Below, piece after piece: positions 49,001-63,030 of a stretch of DNA of 64,000 bases. Position numbers and translations under genes: made by a program. Origin of the DNA: Ehretia macrophylla. Taxonomy: Eukaryota; Streptophyta; Magnoliopsida; Boraginales; Ehretiaceae. Position 1 is the stretch's first letter; every line of letters starts with the position of its first letter. The stretch covers positions 22,393,425 through 22,457,424 of the forward strand of contig CM075771.1 of assembly GCA_037974665.1 (NCBI GenBank), written 5' to 3'. Under the pieces are notes generated by a model. That model had not been told where the DNA came from and made no database searches. It saw only the letters and a program-made list of their open reading frames with translations.

Positions 49001-49290
49001 AAATATAACATTCTTATTAATAGTTATTTCTTTAATTATTAGTATTAAACAAGTAAAATCTTATTCGAAGTGTTTTCCTTTTAAAAGCCATCCGGAGACT
49101 TCTCGTGAATGGAGACCTCAAAAGGACAGCCGTCATATAAACAAAGTTGATTAGTATTCGGACCACGTTTTCTTACGTAAACCAAAGTCTAAGACCAGAT
49201 GCGATTTAAAATAATAATATATATTACGAGTACTCTACTAAATTACCACAAATATTATTATTTAAACTGAAAAGACACAACGGTTCTGCC

Positions 49291-49298
49291 TATATAAA
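49291..49298 (+). promoter_or_regulatory. TATA box of the HAD phosphatase gene
   Basis: TATATAAA is followed about 30 bp later by a CT-rich leader (about 49325-49462) typical of plant 5'UTRs. The leader ends at a GTACGT donor (49463). A matching acceptor TTTTGTAG ends at 50306, six bases before the ATG, giving an 844-bp 5'UTR intron. Confidence 0.65.
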
Positions 49299-50312
49299 CC
49301 CAACGATGCCTTCCCTTCTTCCTCCCTCTTCTCCTTCGCGTCGTTCAATCTCTTTGAGTATAGAATTGACGCCCTCTCTCCCTCTCTCTCCCTCTCTCTC
49401 ACACATACGCACAGAGGAAGTTCTGCATTCTCTCTTTACATTTTTGCCACCCCTCATTTTTGGTACGTTCTTTTCTTTTGCATGGCCCTTTTCATTTCCC
49501 TTTGCATGGATGGTATGCATATGTTGTTTAACCGGTTAATATGGTTGTTCCGTTAAGGGGTGGATGTTTGATCTCATCTCAAAATGTCCCCTTTTTTGGC
49601 CAAATTTTGTGTATTCCATTTGTCAAGTTATTGGTTCTACACCCGAGGTGTAGGTAAAATTGTTCAAATTTTGAATTCGAATCATCCCTACCAAGAAAAA
49701 TGTCATTGTTCTTCTAAATGAAGTTGTTTCTTTCTATTTTTAACATTTAATATCGAAACCTTTTTCACTTTTTGGTTTGAGAATCCTTTTTTGGAAAATA
49801 TAATTAAGCTTTCTTTTTTCTTATGGTCTTTTAACTATTATAGATTAGTTGTATTTGATGGGTGATGAGTAGAGTTTTCGTGCATTTCATGATCTTTAAA
49901 GATTTGTTTTTGTCCCTTTTACATATGCACCAAGGGGTTGTTTGTGCCTCGTTGGACGACGACCCCTTTCAAATATTATATATCCATATATGGGAATATT
50001 TTTTGATTGTTGAAAAATATGAAGTTGTAGTGTTATATATATATATATATACACACATATAATAGTAGTGGTGGTGGGTTGTTGATGTGATAACTGGTGA
50101 TGGTTTTATCTAAGTAATTGTGATGGTTTAATAATGTCCGTCCATATAGACCCCATTATTTTTGAAATTGTACACCTAAAAAATTTACAGCCATGAAAAA
50201 GTATAGATTGAGAATTAAATTGAATTATCAGATTAGCTTGTTTGGGTTTAGATTATCCTTGCACGCAATGCTTACGTATTTCAATTCTCTACTCAAGCTT
50301 TTGTAGATCAAA

Positions 50313-51948
50313 ATGGAGTACGATGACCTTTACAGGCAGGTTCAAAGCCAAAAGTACGACTGTCTTCTGTTTGGTAAGTTTTCCTTATAATTATACTGGG
50401 AGGGAGACTCGTGTATGAAACTCTGGCTATGTGTGTGGTGTGTTTAGAAAACGATCGTATCTACTTTGGGTGTTTGACTATATGCTTTATTTGCATTTCA
50501 GATCTAGATGATACTCTTTACCCCCTTAGCTCTGGTCTGGCTGCAGCCTGCCGTAAGAATATAGAAGGTATGGTTTTTTGTTTTATTTTTTCATTTATAT
50601 ATACATAGTTTTCAGGTACTTATTTATTTCTTATTGTTACATTTGAATCTAGATTCTGATTCCATTTCGAATATGCCTACTCAGATTATATGCACGAAAA
50701 GCTTAAGATAGAGAGGAGCAAAATTCCTGAATTGAGTAATTTATTGTACAAGAATTATGGGACCACAATGGCAGGTCTCAGGGTATGGCTTTTGACCCTA
50801 CTCAATTTTTTACTATCTTTCTTTAATTGTTGAAACTCATCTTTAATTGATGAGAAATTTCTCTGTAAATTTTTAATTACATGGTTTTTTTTTTTTTTTC
50901 CCAGGCAATTGGCTATGATTTTGATTATGATGAATATCATAGGTTAGACCATTCATTTCAATTTTGTTATCCTATTGATTGAAATAGATGATTTGGTTCA
51001 GGCGATTAAACCTTAGTTTTTCATTTTCACAGCTTTGTTCATGGAAGATTACCTTATGAGAATTTAAAGCCTGACCCTGTTCTGCGAAGTCTTTTGTTAA
51101 GCTTGCCTCTTCGGAAAGTTGTAAGTCCATTGCCCCAAATTTTAGGTGTTACTGGATTCCGTGGTACAATGATGATGTAGTTATTTGGCGTTGTAATTTG
51201 CATTATCTGGAACAGATCTTTACAAATGCTGATAAGGTCCATGCCTCCAAAGCCCTGAGCAAACTTGGATTGGAAGAGTGTTTTGAAGGGATTATATGCT
51301 TTGAGACTCTGAATCCTACTCACAAGAGCACAGTGTCTGATGATGAGGATGATATTGCGTTTGTGGGGTCAATGGCATCATCTCCTAGTCCTGCTAGTAG
51401 TGCCTCTGAGATTTTTGACATCATTGCTCATTTTTCTTCTCAAACTAATACTGGATCTGTGTTGCCAAAGACACCAATTGTCTGCAAACCTTCCGAGGCC
51501 GCAATCGAAAAGGCTCTCAAAATAGCCAACATCAATCCACACAGAACTGTAAGGCTCACCCTTCCTCAACATAAATTTGGTCTTCTTGTTGTTTTGTTGT
51601 ACTAATCCCCTCCCCTCTACTGTTTGCTTCACCTTTCAGCTTTTCTTTGAAGATAGTGTCCGAAACATACAGTCTGGAAAGCGCGTCGGTCTCCACACTG
51701 TCCTGGTATGTATTGTATTGTTGCCTATAGGTTCTTCCGTAAAGTTATATATCTACACCATACCATTTAATTAATTGTTCTACGTAACGGTACAGGTAGG
51801 AAGTTCTCAAAGAGTGAAAGGGGCAGATTATGCTTTAGAAAGCATTCACAACATTAAGGAAGCATTGCCAGAGCTTTGGGAAGCTGACAAGGTGGTCACT
51901 GAAGTTAATTACCCTGGGGTCACTGTGGAGACATCTGTGACGGCTTAA
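50313..51948 (+). CDS. HAD-family pyrimidine 5'-nucleotidase-like hydrolase, 300 aa
   Basis: A soluble haloacid-dehalogenase phosphatase of the SDT1/pyrimidine 5'-nucleotidase group, likely dephosphorylating small phosphates such as nucleotides. Coding exons are 50313-50373, 50502-50567, 50685-50782, 50905-50942, 51033-51120, 51216-51548, 51640-51705 and 51796-51948 (903 nt, all GT-AG). HAD motif I is DLDDT at residues 21-25 (nucleophile Asp21, acid/base Asp23). Motif II is IFTNA (Thr120), motif III the Lys of VCKPSE, and motif IV FFEDSVRNIQSGKRVGL. A Ser/acidic insertion (VSDDEDDIAFVGSMASSPSP) separates motifs II and III. An upstream non-coding exon and CT-rich leader start near 49325. The last part of its final exon is duplicated beyond the Copia element at 57970. 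The exact substrate is not deducible. Confidence 0.88.
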
Positions 51949-52627
51949 AGCGCTTAATTTTATGTCATTTCATTCTTTAGAGTGAGGGAGACATAGATGA
52001 TGCCTGCTCATGGGGATATCGCCAAAATCCCATATGAGATGCCTTATGGGGTTTAGTTGTTAATCATGTATGTTAATCTATAATTTGGATGTAGTATATA
52101 GTTTGTTGTTATCATAAATAATAGAAAAGTTAATTTCAATCAAGAGTGTTGCGCTACAAATATAACGTATGCCATTAAATTGAATTCACTCTTATAAAAT
52201 TACAAATCTCATGATATAGTGTTACACTAATTTAAATTTAGATCCTAACATGTTTATGATCTGCTACAAACATAACGTACGCCATTAAATTGAATCCATC
52301 CCTATAAAATTACAAATCTCGTGATATAGTGTTACACCAATTTGAATTTAGAGCCTAACATGTTTATGATCTGAATCCTACAAATTTATTTAAAATAGAG
52401 ACTCAAACTCAAGACATTCGTTTGTTGCCAAATCTAATCCTAAGGAATATTAGCCTCATATTCTCTTTTGATACAATAAGTAGCTTTCAATTTAAGCAGT
52501 CATGATGAGTCAACAATCGGATTTCTGTAATTAGGAACACCTCAAATAATTGGGGGTGGGGGGTAGGGGGTGAGGTATTCAAGACCATCCTGTTACATCA
52601 TTTTGATTCATGTGCACGTACATTAAT
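51854..52627 (+). repeat. Flank duplication, left copy (HAD gene 3' end)
   Basis: This covers the last 95 bp of the HAD coding sequence, its 3'UTR and downstream DNA up to GTACATTAAT. The same sequence reappears at 57970-58749 with roughly 3-4% differences. Within it a 110-bp unit (GCTACAAA.ATAACGTA.GCC...) is tandemly duplicated (52153 and 52263), also in the second copy. A G-rich tract lies at about 52551-52574. Confidence 0.9.
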
Positions 52628-52629
52628 AT

Positions 52630-53225
52630 TGGTATATGTCAATGCCCACCTATAATAAGCATCGTTAATTTATGTAGCAGCATAAATTAATGATTCCGAC
52701 TAACATGTCGATGAGGTCAAAAGAGATCGCGATGGCTACAAGAAAGAAGTTCGAGAATTTAGAATTACCTAAGATGACGTCTGGATGATGCAATATTAAA
52801 GTTAGCAAATTTGACCAAAGGAAACTTCTTAGAAGTTGACTTGGATGCTAGCCACCTATGTTGTCAATTGTAGCCACCCATGTGATAAATATGGGTGGTC
52901 AATGCTTTAAACATGGTTGGTAAAGCCAACCAAGTTAGAAAATGTTTGATAAGAAGTCTCCTATGATGAGCTAGCTGAATTCTATAAATAGACATGCATT
53001 AGTTCATCATTTTCATCCACAATATAACTCCAAACACAATCCTAAGTTAGTCTTTCTTTCTTGTATTCTTCTTGTAAGTCCAGAAACCATTGAAGCTCTA
53101 ATCTTGAGAGCGCACGGTGGGACAATTATCTTTTAAGTGTTATATTAAATTATTATAAAAAGTTGTGTTGTCTTTCTACTTGATTGTTGTTAAGACGTTT
53201 TTGAAAAATTAGTTATATTCTTACA
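52630..53225 (+). repeat. Copia 5' LTR, 596 bp
   Basis: It begins TGGTATATGTCAATGCCC and ends TATATTCTTACA, immediately followed by the primer-binding site. A TATA-like CTATAAATA near 52981 would serve as the element's promoter. Confidence 0.95.
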
Positions 53226-53401
53226 TGGTATCAAGAGCTTAAGGGGCTCTTAACAACAATCTTGTCTAGTAAAGCTCAACAACTATGACTACTTAAGGTG
53301 CTAGTTCTTCTTTTACCAGTTCTAGTTCCGATTTAGTACCGACAATTCGTATCCGTCCCCCTACCTTCACAGAAGGAAAGCTTGATGGCACAAACTATCT
53401 T

Positions 53402-54765
53402 TTGTGGAAGTTCAAAATCACTACAGTTCTGGACTCCTACGAACTCCTTGATACAGTGTTAGGCATAGATGCAGAACCAGTTACAGTCCGTGCTGAAGAT
53501 GACACAAAAAAGGTCACACCTTCAGATCCTCAGCTTGTCAAAAAATGGAGGAAACGAAATGCTAATGCACTTTGTGCAATTGTCACAAGTGTTCAGGATT
53601 CCGTCCTCACTTTTATTCAACACACAACCAAGGCATCTGAAGTTTGGAACATACTGAAAAATCAGTATGAAACAAGGAACTAGACTCGCATTCAGAACTT
53701 GGAGAATCAGTTAGCTGCTGAGAGATTAAATGAAGATGAAGCAGTTGAGTCATTTATCAGTAGGATGAAAAACCTATGTGATCAAATGGCTGCAGTTGGT
53801 ATTGCCAAATCAACTGAGGAACTAGCTCGAATGTGCATTAGAGTTTTGCCTCCAAAATTTGACGGCCTTGTGACAGCACTCAATACACAAGTTCCCATTC
53901 ATCCTTTGACGTTTGAAAAATTCACTGCCATGTTGATGGAGGAAGAGATGACGCTAAAAAGTAGAGAAAATCAACTTGACTCTGCCTTTGTAGCCAAAGC
54001 GAGGAGTAGCCAAGAAGAAAAGAAGAAAGGAAAGAAGGAGACGTTCTTTGGATCATGCTATTACTGCAATAAGAAAGGCCATGTTGTCAAAGATTGCAGG
54101 AAACGAATCCATGACGAGAATAACGGAACTTTAAAACCAAATTGGAGAAATAAAGAATCTGCCAATACGGCTGAAACGGAAGTGCATTTGTTTACTGTAA
54201 CAGATGTATTAGAGGAAACGCGTACTAGCGCACATGTACATCAAACAAGTGCATGGGTGTTAGATAGTGGAGCTTCCCAACACATGACCAGTAAGAAGGA
54301 GTTATATGACTCCATAAAACCTCTACAAGAACCAATGAATGTTGTCGTCGAGAATAATGCTAGGTGTCCTGTTGAGGGTACTGAAACCATCTCGCTCGTG
54401 TCTAAAGATGAAGGAAGCAAGAAGTTGTCCAACATACTCTTTGTACCCCAGATCACCAGAAATTTGCTATCTGTAGCTGCTATTACAGAAAATGATCTAG
54501 AAGTGCGGTTCAAGAAGACGGAAGCTTTGATTCTTGACAAGGATCAAAATATCGTAAGTAAAGGTATTCGCAAAAATAACCTTTACGAAATCAGCTCTCT
54601 TTCTGCTGTCGTGGATGCCAAAACAAGTCAACTTTGGCATGAAAGGTTTGGACACATTTCCTATCCTGTGTTAAAAGAAATGCAAAAGAAGAAGATGGTG
54701 GCCGACTTGCCTTCAATTGAAGAAGTTAAAGGACCATGTGAAGCTTGTATGCTGGGCAAGTAACA
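53402..54765 (+). other. Copia Gag-protease region (fossil)
   Basis: UBN2/retrotran_gag-type sequence (EVWNILKNQYETRN), a CCHC zinc knuckle (CYYCNKKGHVVKDC, about 54056-54099), an aspartic protease site (WVLDSGASQHM, about 54251) and GAG-pre-integrase (LWHERFGHISYPVL, about 54631). It is part of the broken Copia element and not a host gene. Confidence 0.9.
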
Positions 54766-54817
54766 TAGACAGTCATTTCCCAAAGAGAGTCATAACCGAT
54801 CAAAGGCTCTTTTAGAG

Positions 54818-57334
54818 TTGGTACATGCTGACCTCTGCGGAAAAATGACAACGATGGCGTTGGGAGGATCTTCCTACTTTATGTTGTTAGTCGACGATTA
54901 TAGTAGAAAGATGTGGGTGTACTTCCTTCGGGACAAGGCTGGTGCTCTTGAAAAGTTTAAAGTGTGGCACAAACTTATGACAAATGAGAACACAACTCAG
55001 TTGAAGAAACTTTGTACTGATCGTGGGGGGGAATTCTATTCTACAGAGTTCACCAACTACTGCAACAAGCTTGGGATTAAGCGCCAATTGACTGCTCCAT
55101 ACACACCACAACAAAATGGAGTTGTAGAACGAAGAAATCGAACAATTGTAGAAATGGCTCGATGCATGTTGAAAGGTGCTGGCCTACCTGACACATTCTG
55201 GGCTGAAGCAGTCAACAAAGCGGTATACATCCTCAATCGGTGCTTAACTAGGGCACTCAACGATAAGACTCCTAATGAGGCTTATTATGGTACGAAACCT
55301 TATGTGTCTCATTTAAGAAAATTTGGGTGTGAGTGTTTTGTACACATTCCAAATAAAAATCGAAAAAATTTGGATGACAAGAGCAAGAAGGGCATTTTCT
55401 TGGGATATAGTGAAGAGTCTAAAACATACAGACTCTATGATGTAGAGGCCAAGAATGTGATCATAAGCCGAGATGTGGTGTTTAATGAGCGACCATACTC
55501 AATGGAGGATAGTGGTCCTGCCATTTCATCATCAACCGATGAAGTAATCCACCAAGTGCCTGAACAACGATCGTTGAACAATGAAGAAGTCTCTAATGAT
55601 GAAGAGACTGAAGACCAACCTGTTGTATCCACAAGGAAGCCACAACCGAAGTGGTTCCAACAGCTCTTTGATGGAAGAAATCCAGGAGTTACTGATGATA
55701 GTCCACGTCCTGATGGACTAAGACGATCAAAGAGAATAGATGAGCATAATAGATCAGGACAACAACTAGTAAACATGGCTTTGATGACCCAAATCATCAA
55801 GACGGTAAAAGAACCAGAAACTGTGGAGGAAGCCATGCCAGATCCAAATTGGAGAGCAGCTATGCAAGCCGAGTATGATAGTATCATGAAAAATGATACT
55901 TGGGTGATCGTTGAAAAACCGCCGAACAGAAAAATCATCGGCACCAAATGGATCTGGAAAGTGAAGTACAAGGCAGATGGAAGTCTTGAAAAATACAAGG
56001 CACGCCTTATATTACAAGGATTTTCGCAAGTCAAAGGTTTCGATGTATATGAAACCTTTGCTCTAACAGCAAAAATGTCAACAATCAGGCAAGTTATTGC
56101 AGCTGCCGTGCAATATGGATGGATTGTACATCAAATGGATGTCAAGTTAGCTTTCTTCAATGGGCAACTTGAAGAAGAAGTCTACGTTGCACAACCCCCT
56201 GGCTTCCAAATACTAGGTGAAGAAGAAAAAGTCTACAAATTGAAAAAGGTTTTATATGGGTTAAAGTAAGCATCACGAGCTTGGTACAAACGTATAGACT
56301 CTTTCTTCTTGCAGCATGATTTCTGTAGAAGCAAATCAGATGTCAACTTGTATGTTCTAAGTGAACAAGGAAATAAGGTAATTGTAGTCCTATATGTGGA
56401 TGAGCTTGTAATCATTGGTGAGCATGAAGATAATATTGGGAAGAAGGAAGAATGGTTGAGCCAAGAATTTGAAATGATAAATCTTGGTCTTTTTCATTAT
56501 TGCTTGGGAATCGAGGTATGACAAAAATCTCATATTATCTTCATCTCACAGCAACGATATGTTCGTGAGCTCCTGACTACATTTAGTATGTCTGAGTGCA
56601 AACCAGTTATCACCCTGATGGAAGTGAATACGAAGTTTTCAATTGACAATCCTTCAGAACAAATTGATAACAAGCTCTACAGAAGGTTGGTGGGAAGTTT
56701 AATCTTCCTTTGTAACACAAGACCTGATATTAGTTATGCTGTAGGAGTTCTCAGTCGGTTTTCAAATAAACCGAGACAAAGTCATTGGCAAGCAAGGATG
56801 CGGATCCTCAAATATCTCAAAGGCACATTGGAGTATGGGATATCATACAAGTCTGGAGATACTTTATCTGGGTATTGTGACTCAGATTGGGCTGGTGATA
56901 TTGACTCAAGAAAAACTGTTACAGGTTACGTATTCACATTCGGTGGTGGAATCATCTCATGGTCTAGTAAGAAGCAACCCACCATTGCACTTTCATCAAC
57001 GGAGGCGGAATACAAGGCTGCTTGTGTAGTATCCTGTGAAGTTGTTTGGCTACGACGCATCATGACTGATATTGACATTCCAATAGAGGAAGCAACAATG
57101 TTGAAATGTGACAGTCAGAGTTGTATAGCCATGTCAAAGAATCTGGTATTTCATGCTAGAACAAAACACATAGAGATTCAGTATCACTATGTGAGGAAAC
57201 TGATCGAGGAAGGTGAATTCTACATGGAGTACTGCACTACAGAAGATAATTGTGCAGATATCTTCACCAAAGCGTTAGGGAGCGTCCAATTGAGCAAGCA
57301 TCTTCAAACATTGGGTGTTGGCCCAATAGCTTAG
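54818..57334 (+). other. Copia integrase, reverse transcriptase and RNase H region (fossil)
   Basis: Integrase core (VHADLCGKM, CTDRGGEFYS, YTPQQNGVVERRNR), RVT_2 reverse transcriptase (IIGTKWIWKVKYKADGS, VHQMDVKLAFFNG, LYVDELVIIGE) and RNase H (GYCDSDWAGDIDSRKTVTGY, SSTEAEYKA, ADIFTKAL). Broken; part of the Copia fossil. Confidence 0.92.
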
Positions 57335-57373
57335 TCAACATGAGGTGAACATTGAGAAGGGGGGGAGGGGTAT

Positions 57374-57969
57374 TGGTATATGTCAATGCCCACCTATAAT
57401 AAGCGTCGTTAATTTATGTAGTAGCATAAATTAATGATTCCGATTAACATGTCGATAAGGTCAAAATAGACCGCGATGGCTACAAGAAAGAAGTTCAGAA
57501 ATTTGGAATTACCTAAGATGACGTCGGGATGATGCAATGCTAAAGTTAGCCAATTTGACCAAAGGAAACTTCGTAGAAGTTGACTTGGATGCTAGCCACC
57601 TATGTGGTCAATTGTAGCTATCCATGTGATAAATATAGGTAATCAATGCTTTGACCATGGTTAGTAAAGCCAACCAAGTTAGAAAATGTTTGATAGGAAG
57701 TCTCCTATGGTGGGCTAGCTGAATTCTATAAATAGCCATGCATTACTTCACCAAATTCATCCACAACACAACTCCAAACACAATTCTAAGTTAGTCTTTC
57801 TTTCTTGTATTCTTCTTGTAAGTCTAGAAGCCATTGAAGCTCTAATCTTGAGAGCGCACAGTGGGATAATTATCTTGTAAGTGTTATATTGAATTGTTAT
57901 AAAGAGTAGTGTTGTCTTTCTACTTGATTGTTGTTAAGACGTTTTTGAAAAATTGGTTATATTCTTACA
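57374..57969 (+). repeat. Copia 3' LTR, 596 bp
   Basis: Same length and ends as the left LTR, preceded by an AAGGGGGGGAGGGG polypurine tract. It abuts the duplicated HAD exon sequence directly at 57970. Confidence 0.95.
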
Positions 57970-58666
57970 TTAAGGAAGCATTGCCAGAGCTTTGGGAAGC
58001 TGACAAGGTGGTCATTGAAGTTAATTACCCCGGGGTTACTGTGGAGACATATGTGACGGCTTAAAGCGCTTAATTTTATGTCATTTCATTCTTTAGAGTG
58101 AGGGAGACATAGATGATGCCTGCTCATGGGGATATCTAGCCAAAATCCCATATGAGATGCCTTATGGGGTTTAGTTGTTAATCATGTATGTTAATCTATA
58201 ATTTGAATGTAGTATATAGTTTGTTGTTATCATAAATAATAGAAAAGTTAATTTCAAACAAGAGTGTTGCGTTACAAACATAACGTACGCCATTAAATTG
58301 AATCCACTCCTATAAAATTACAAATCTCGTGATATAGTGTTACACTAATTTAAATTTAGATCCTAACATGTTTATGATCTGCTACAAACATAACGTACGC
58401 CATTAAATTGAATCCATCCCTATAAAATTACAAATCTCGTGATATAATGTTACACCAATTTGAATTTAGATCCTAACATGTTTATGATCTGAATCCTACA
58501 AGTTTAGTCAAAATAGAGACTCAAACTCAAGACATTCGTTTGTTGCTAAATCTAATCCTAAGGAATATTAGCCTCCTCTTCTCTTTTGATACAATAAGTA
58601 ACTTTCAATTTAAGCAGTCATGATGAGTCAACAATCGGATTTCTGTAATTAGGAACACCTCAAATA

Positions 58667-58697
<31 letters not shown>

Positions 58698-58749
58698 TTT
58701 TGAAGACCCTCCTGTTACATCATTCTGATTCATGTGCACGTACATTAAT
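57970..58749 (+). pseudogene. Duplicated 3' end of the HAD gene (exon-8 fragment and flank)
   Basis: TTAAGGAAGCATTGCCAGAG onward repeats the last 95 coding bases of the HAD gene, including its TAA. It then repeats about 680 bp of downstream DNA, ending GTACATTAAT before sequence not found on the left side. Codon changes relative to the gene include Thr to Ile and Ser to Tyr. With no promoter or upstream exons it is a gene fragment. The copy differs from the original by about 3-4% plus a large expansion of a G tract. Confidence 0.9.
58670..58697 (+). repeat. Uninterrupted G28 homopolymer
   Basis: Twenty-eight consecutive G residues, where the sister copy (about 52551-52574) has a shorter, interrupted G-rich tract containing GGGGGTGGGG. 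It could form a G-quadruplex, or its length could be unreliable sequence. Confidence 0.9.
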
Positions 58750-59650
58750 CACATAATGTTGCTATTGTGACCATGTTTTGCTATAATGTTGGAATTGAAG
58801 TGAAATGAATGTGTACCTGTCTCACTGCTTCCCCAGGATGACATTGACATATTTCGCATCATTAGACAGACATTTGGATTGGATTTAATCCCATCCCAAA
58901 GCAATGAACATTTCAGAGATTAAGGATACATTATTTAATTTCTCAATCAAGGTCTCACGCTAATAATGTTGCTGCAATAGAAGATGATTGGGGTAATTTA
59001 ACTAAAGATTAATGATATCGCTCAATAACTCACCTACAAACACACGTCAAGCTGTTGTATGCATCGAGCTGGTCAATTGAGAGCCCCTCTTGAATGATGT
59101 GAAATCTTGTTTATCTTCATCATTTAGGAAAATATAGTGTGAATGAGCCACATTAAACATTAAACGTAAGTGATAATTAACTTGATATTACATCTTAAAA
59201 TCAAGTCAGCACTTGATGATTGTTGAAGGTAAAATTAATGACATTGATAAAAGAAGTCGCGAATTTGAAACTAACTGAATATAAAAAATGCGTGAAAGAT
59301 AAACCACCCTCACTTCAAAGGGCTGGTCTAATTAGTGCGTTGTATTTCATATATCTTCTCCATTTTCGTTTCCTCTTCTATGGGCTCTTCATATTTCTTC
59401 TCCATTTTCACAATGGGCTCCTAAAGCCCAACGTTACTGTCAACGCAAGAAAAAGGAAAAAGGTAACACGATAAGAGCCCCAATATTTGCTAATTTCATC
59501 AAACAATAGAAGCATCACATAAGCCCATACCAATAGCATCAAATGCCACATTCAATAAGACAAGGTGGTTTGTTAGCCAAATGGATAAGAAAATCACCAT
59601 AAATTCCCAATAATAATATTATTTTTTCAAAAAAAAAGACTAGATGTCAA
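58750..59650. other. Intergenic, upstream of the Rossmann gene
   Basis: No gene seen. It is unique-looking AT-rich sequence. The small frame at 59220-59474 has a hydrophobic middle but no support. Confidence 0.5.
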
Positions 59651-59655
59651 TGCTG

Positions 59656-59702
59656 ACACGTGTCCCCACGTCGACTGCCCATATTGGTCAAACGATATAA
59701 AT
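59656..59702 (+). promoter_or_regulatory. G-box/ABRE and TATA box of the Rossmann gene
   Basis: ACACGTGTC (59656-59664) contains the G-box CACGTG and an ABRE core. CCACGTCGAC follows just downstream, and a TATAAAT TATA box lies at about 59696-59702, some 110 bp before the ATG. This suggests bZIP/ABA- or light-linked control by motif alone. Confidence 0.5.
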
Positions 59703-59812
59703 ATAGTTTGGTACACTCACCTAATATTACTACAAAGTAGTGCTAATTTTGCATTGTCGAACCACCATTTTTTGCTTTCTCGAAAATTTAGAAAACTTTG
59801 CTGTGGTTTGCA

Positions 59813-63030
<3,218 letters not shown>

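Larger units (their letters stand above)
39954..49290. other. Gene-poor 9.3-kb intergenic region
   Basis: No host gene is supported. Recognisable contents are a 40-bp perfect tandem duplication (41695-41774), a MITE (42175-42562), a retroposon (44690-45442) and an LTR fossil (about 45490-46095). The rest is AT-rich with short poly-A/T tracts. All open frames here are under about 85 codons and show no recognisable protein. Confidence 0.6.
52630..57969 (+). mobile_element. Ty1/Copia LTR retrotransposon fossil, near full length
   Basis: A 5.34-kb element with two 596-bp LTRs (52630-53225 and 57374-57969). A primer-binding site TGGTATCAAGAGC follows the left LTR and a purine-rich tract (about 57352-57371) precedes the right. 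The internal order is Gag with UBN2-like region and CCHC zinc knuckle (about 53400-54110), protease (about 54250), GAG-pre-integrase and integrase (about 54630-55300), reverse transcriptase (about 55890-56520) and RNase H (about 56820-57300). Protease-integrase-RT-RNase H is the Copia order. All parts are recognisable, but the coding region is broken about five times, so it is a fossil. LTRs differ at roughly 45 of 596 positions (7-8%), suggesting an insertion a few million years old. It lies in the same orientation as the HAD gene, without the expected 5-bp target duplication. Confidence 0.95.

Noticed and set aside
49290-49520. Glu/Arg-rich minus-strand frame
   Set aside because: It is the complement of the CT-rich 5'UTR of the HAD gene.
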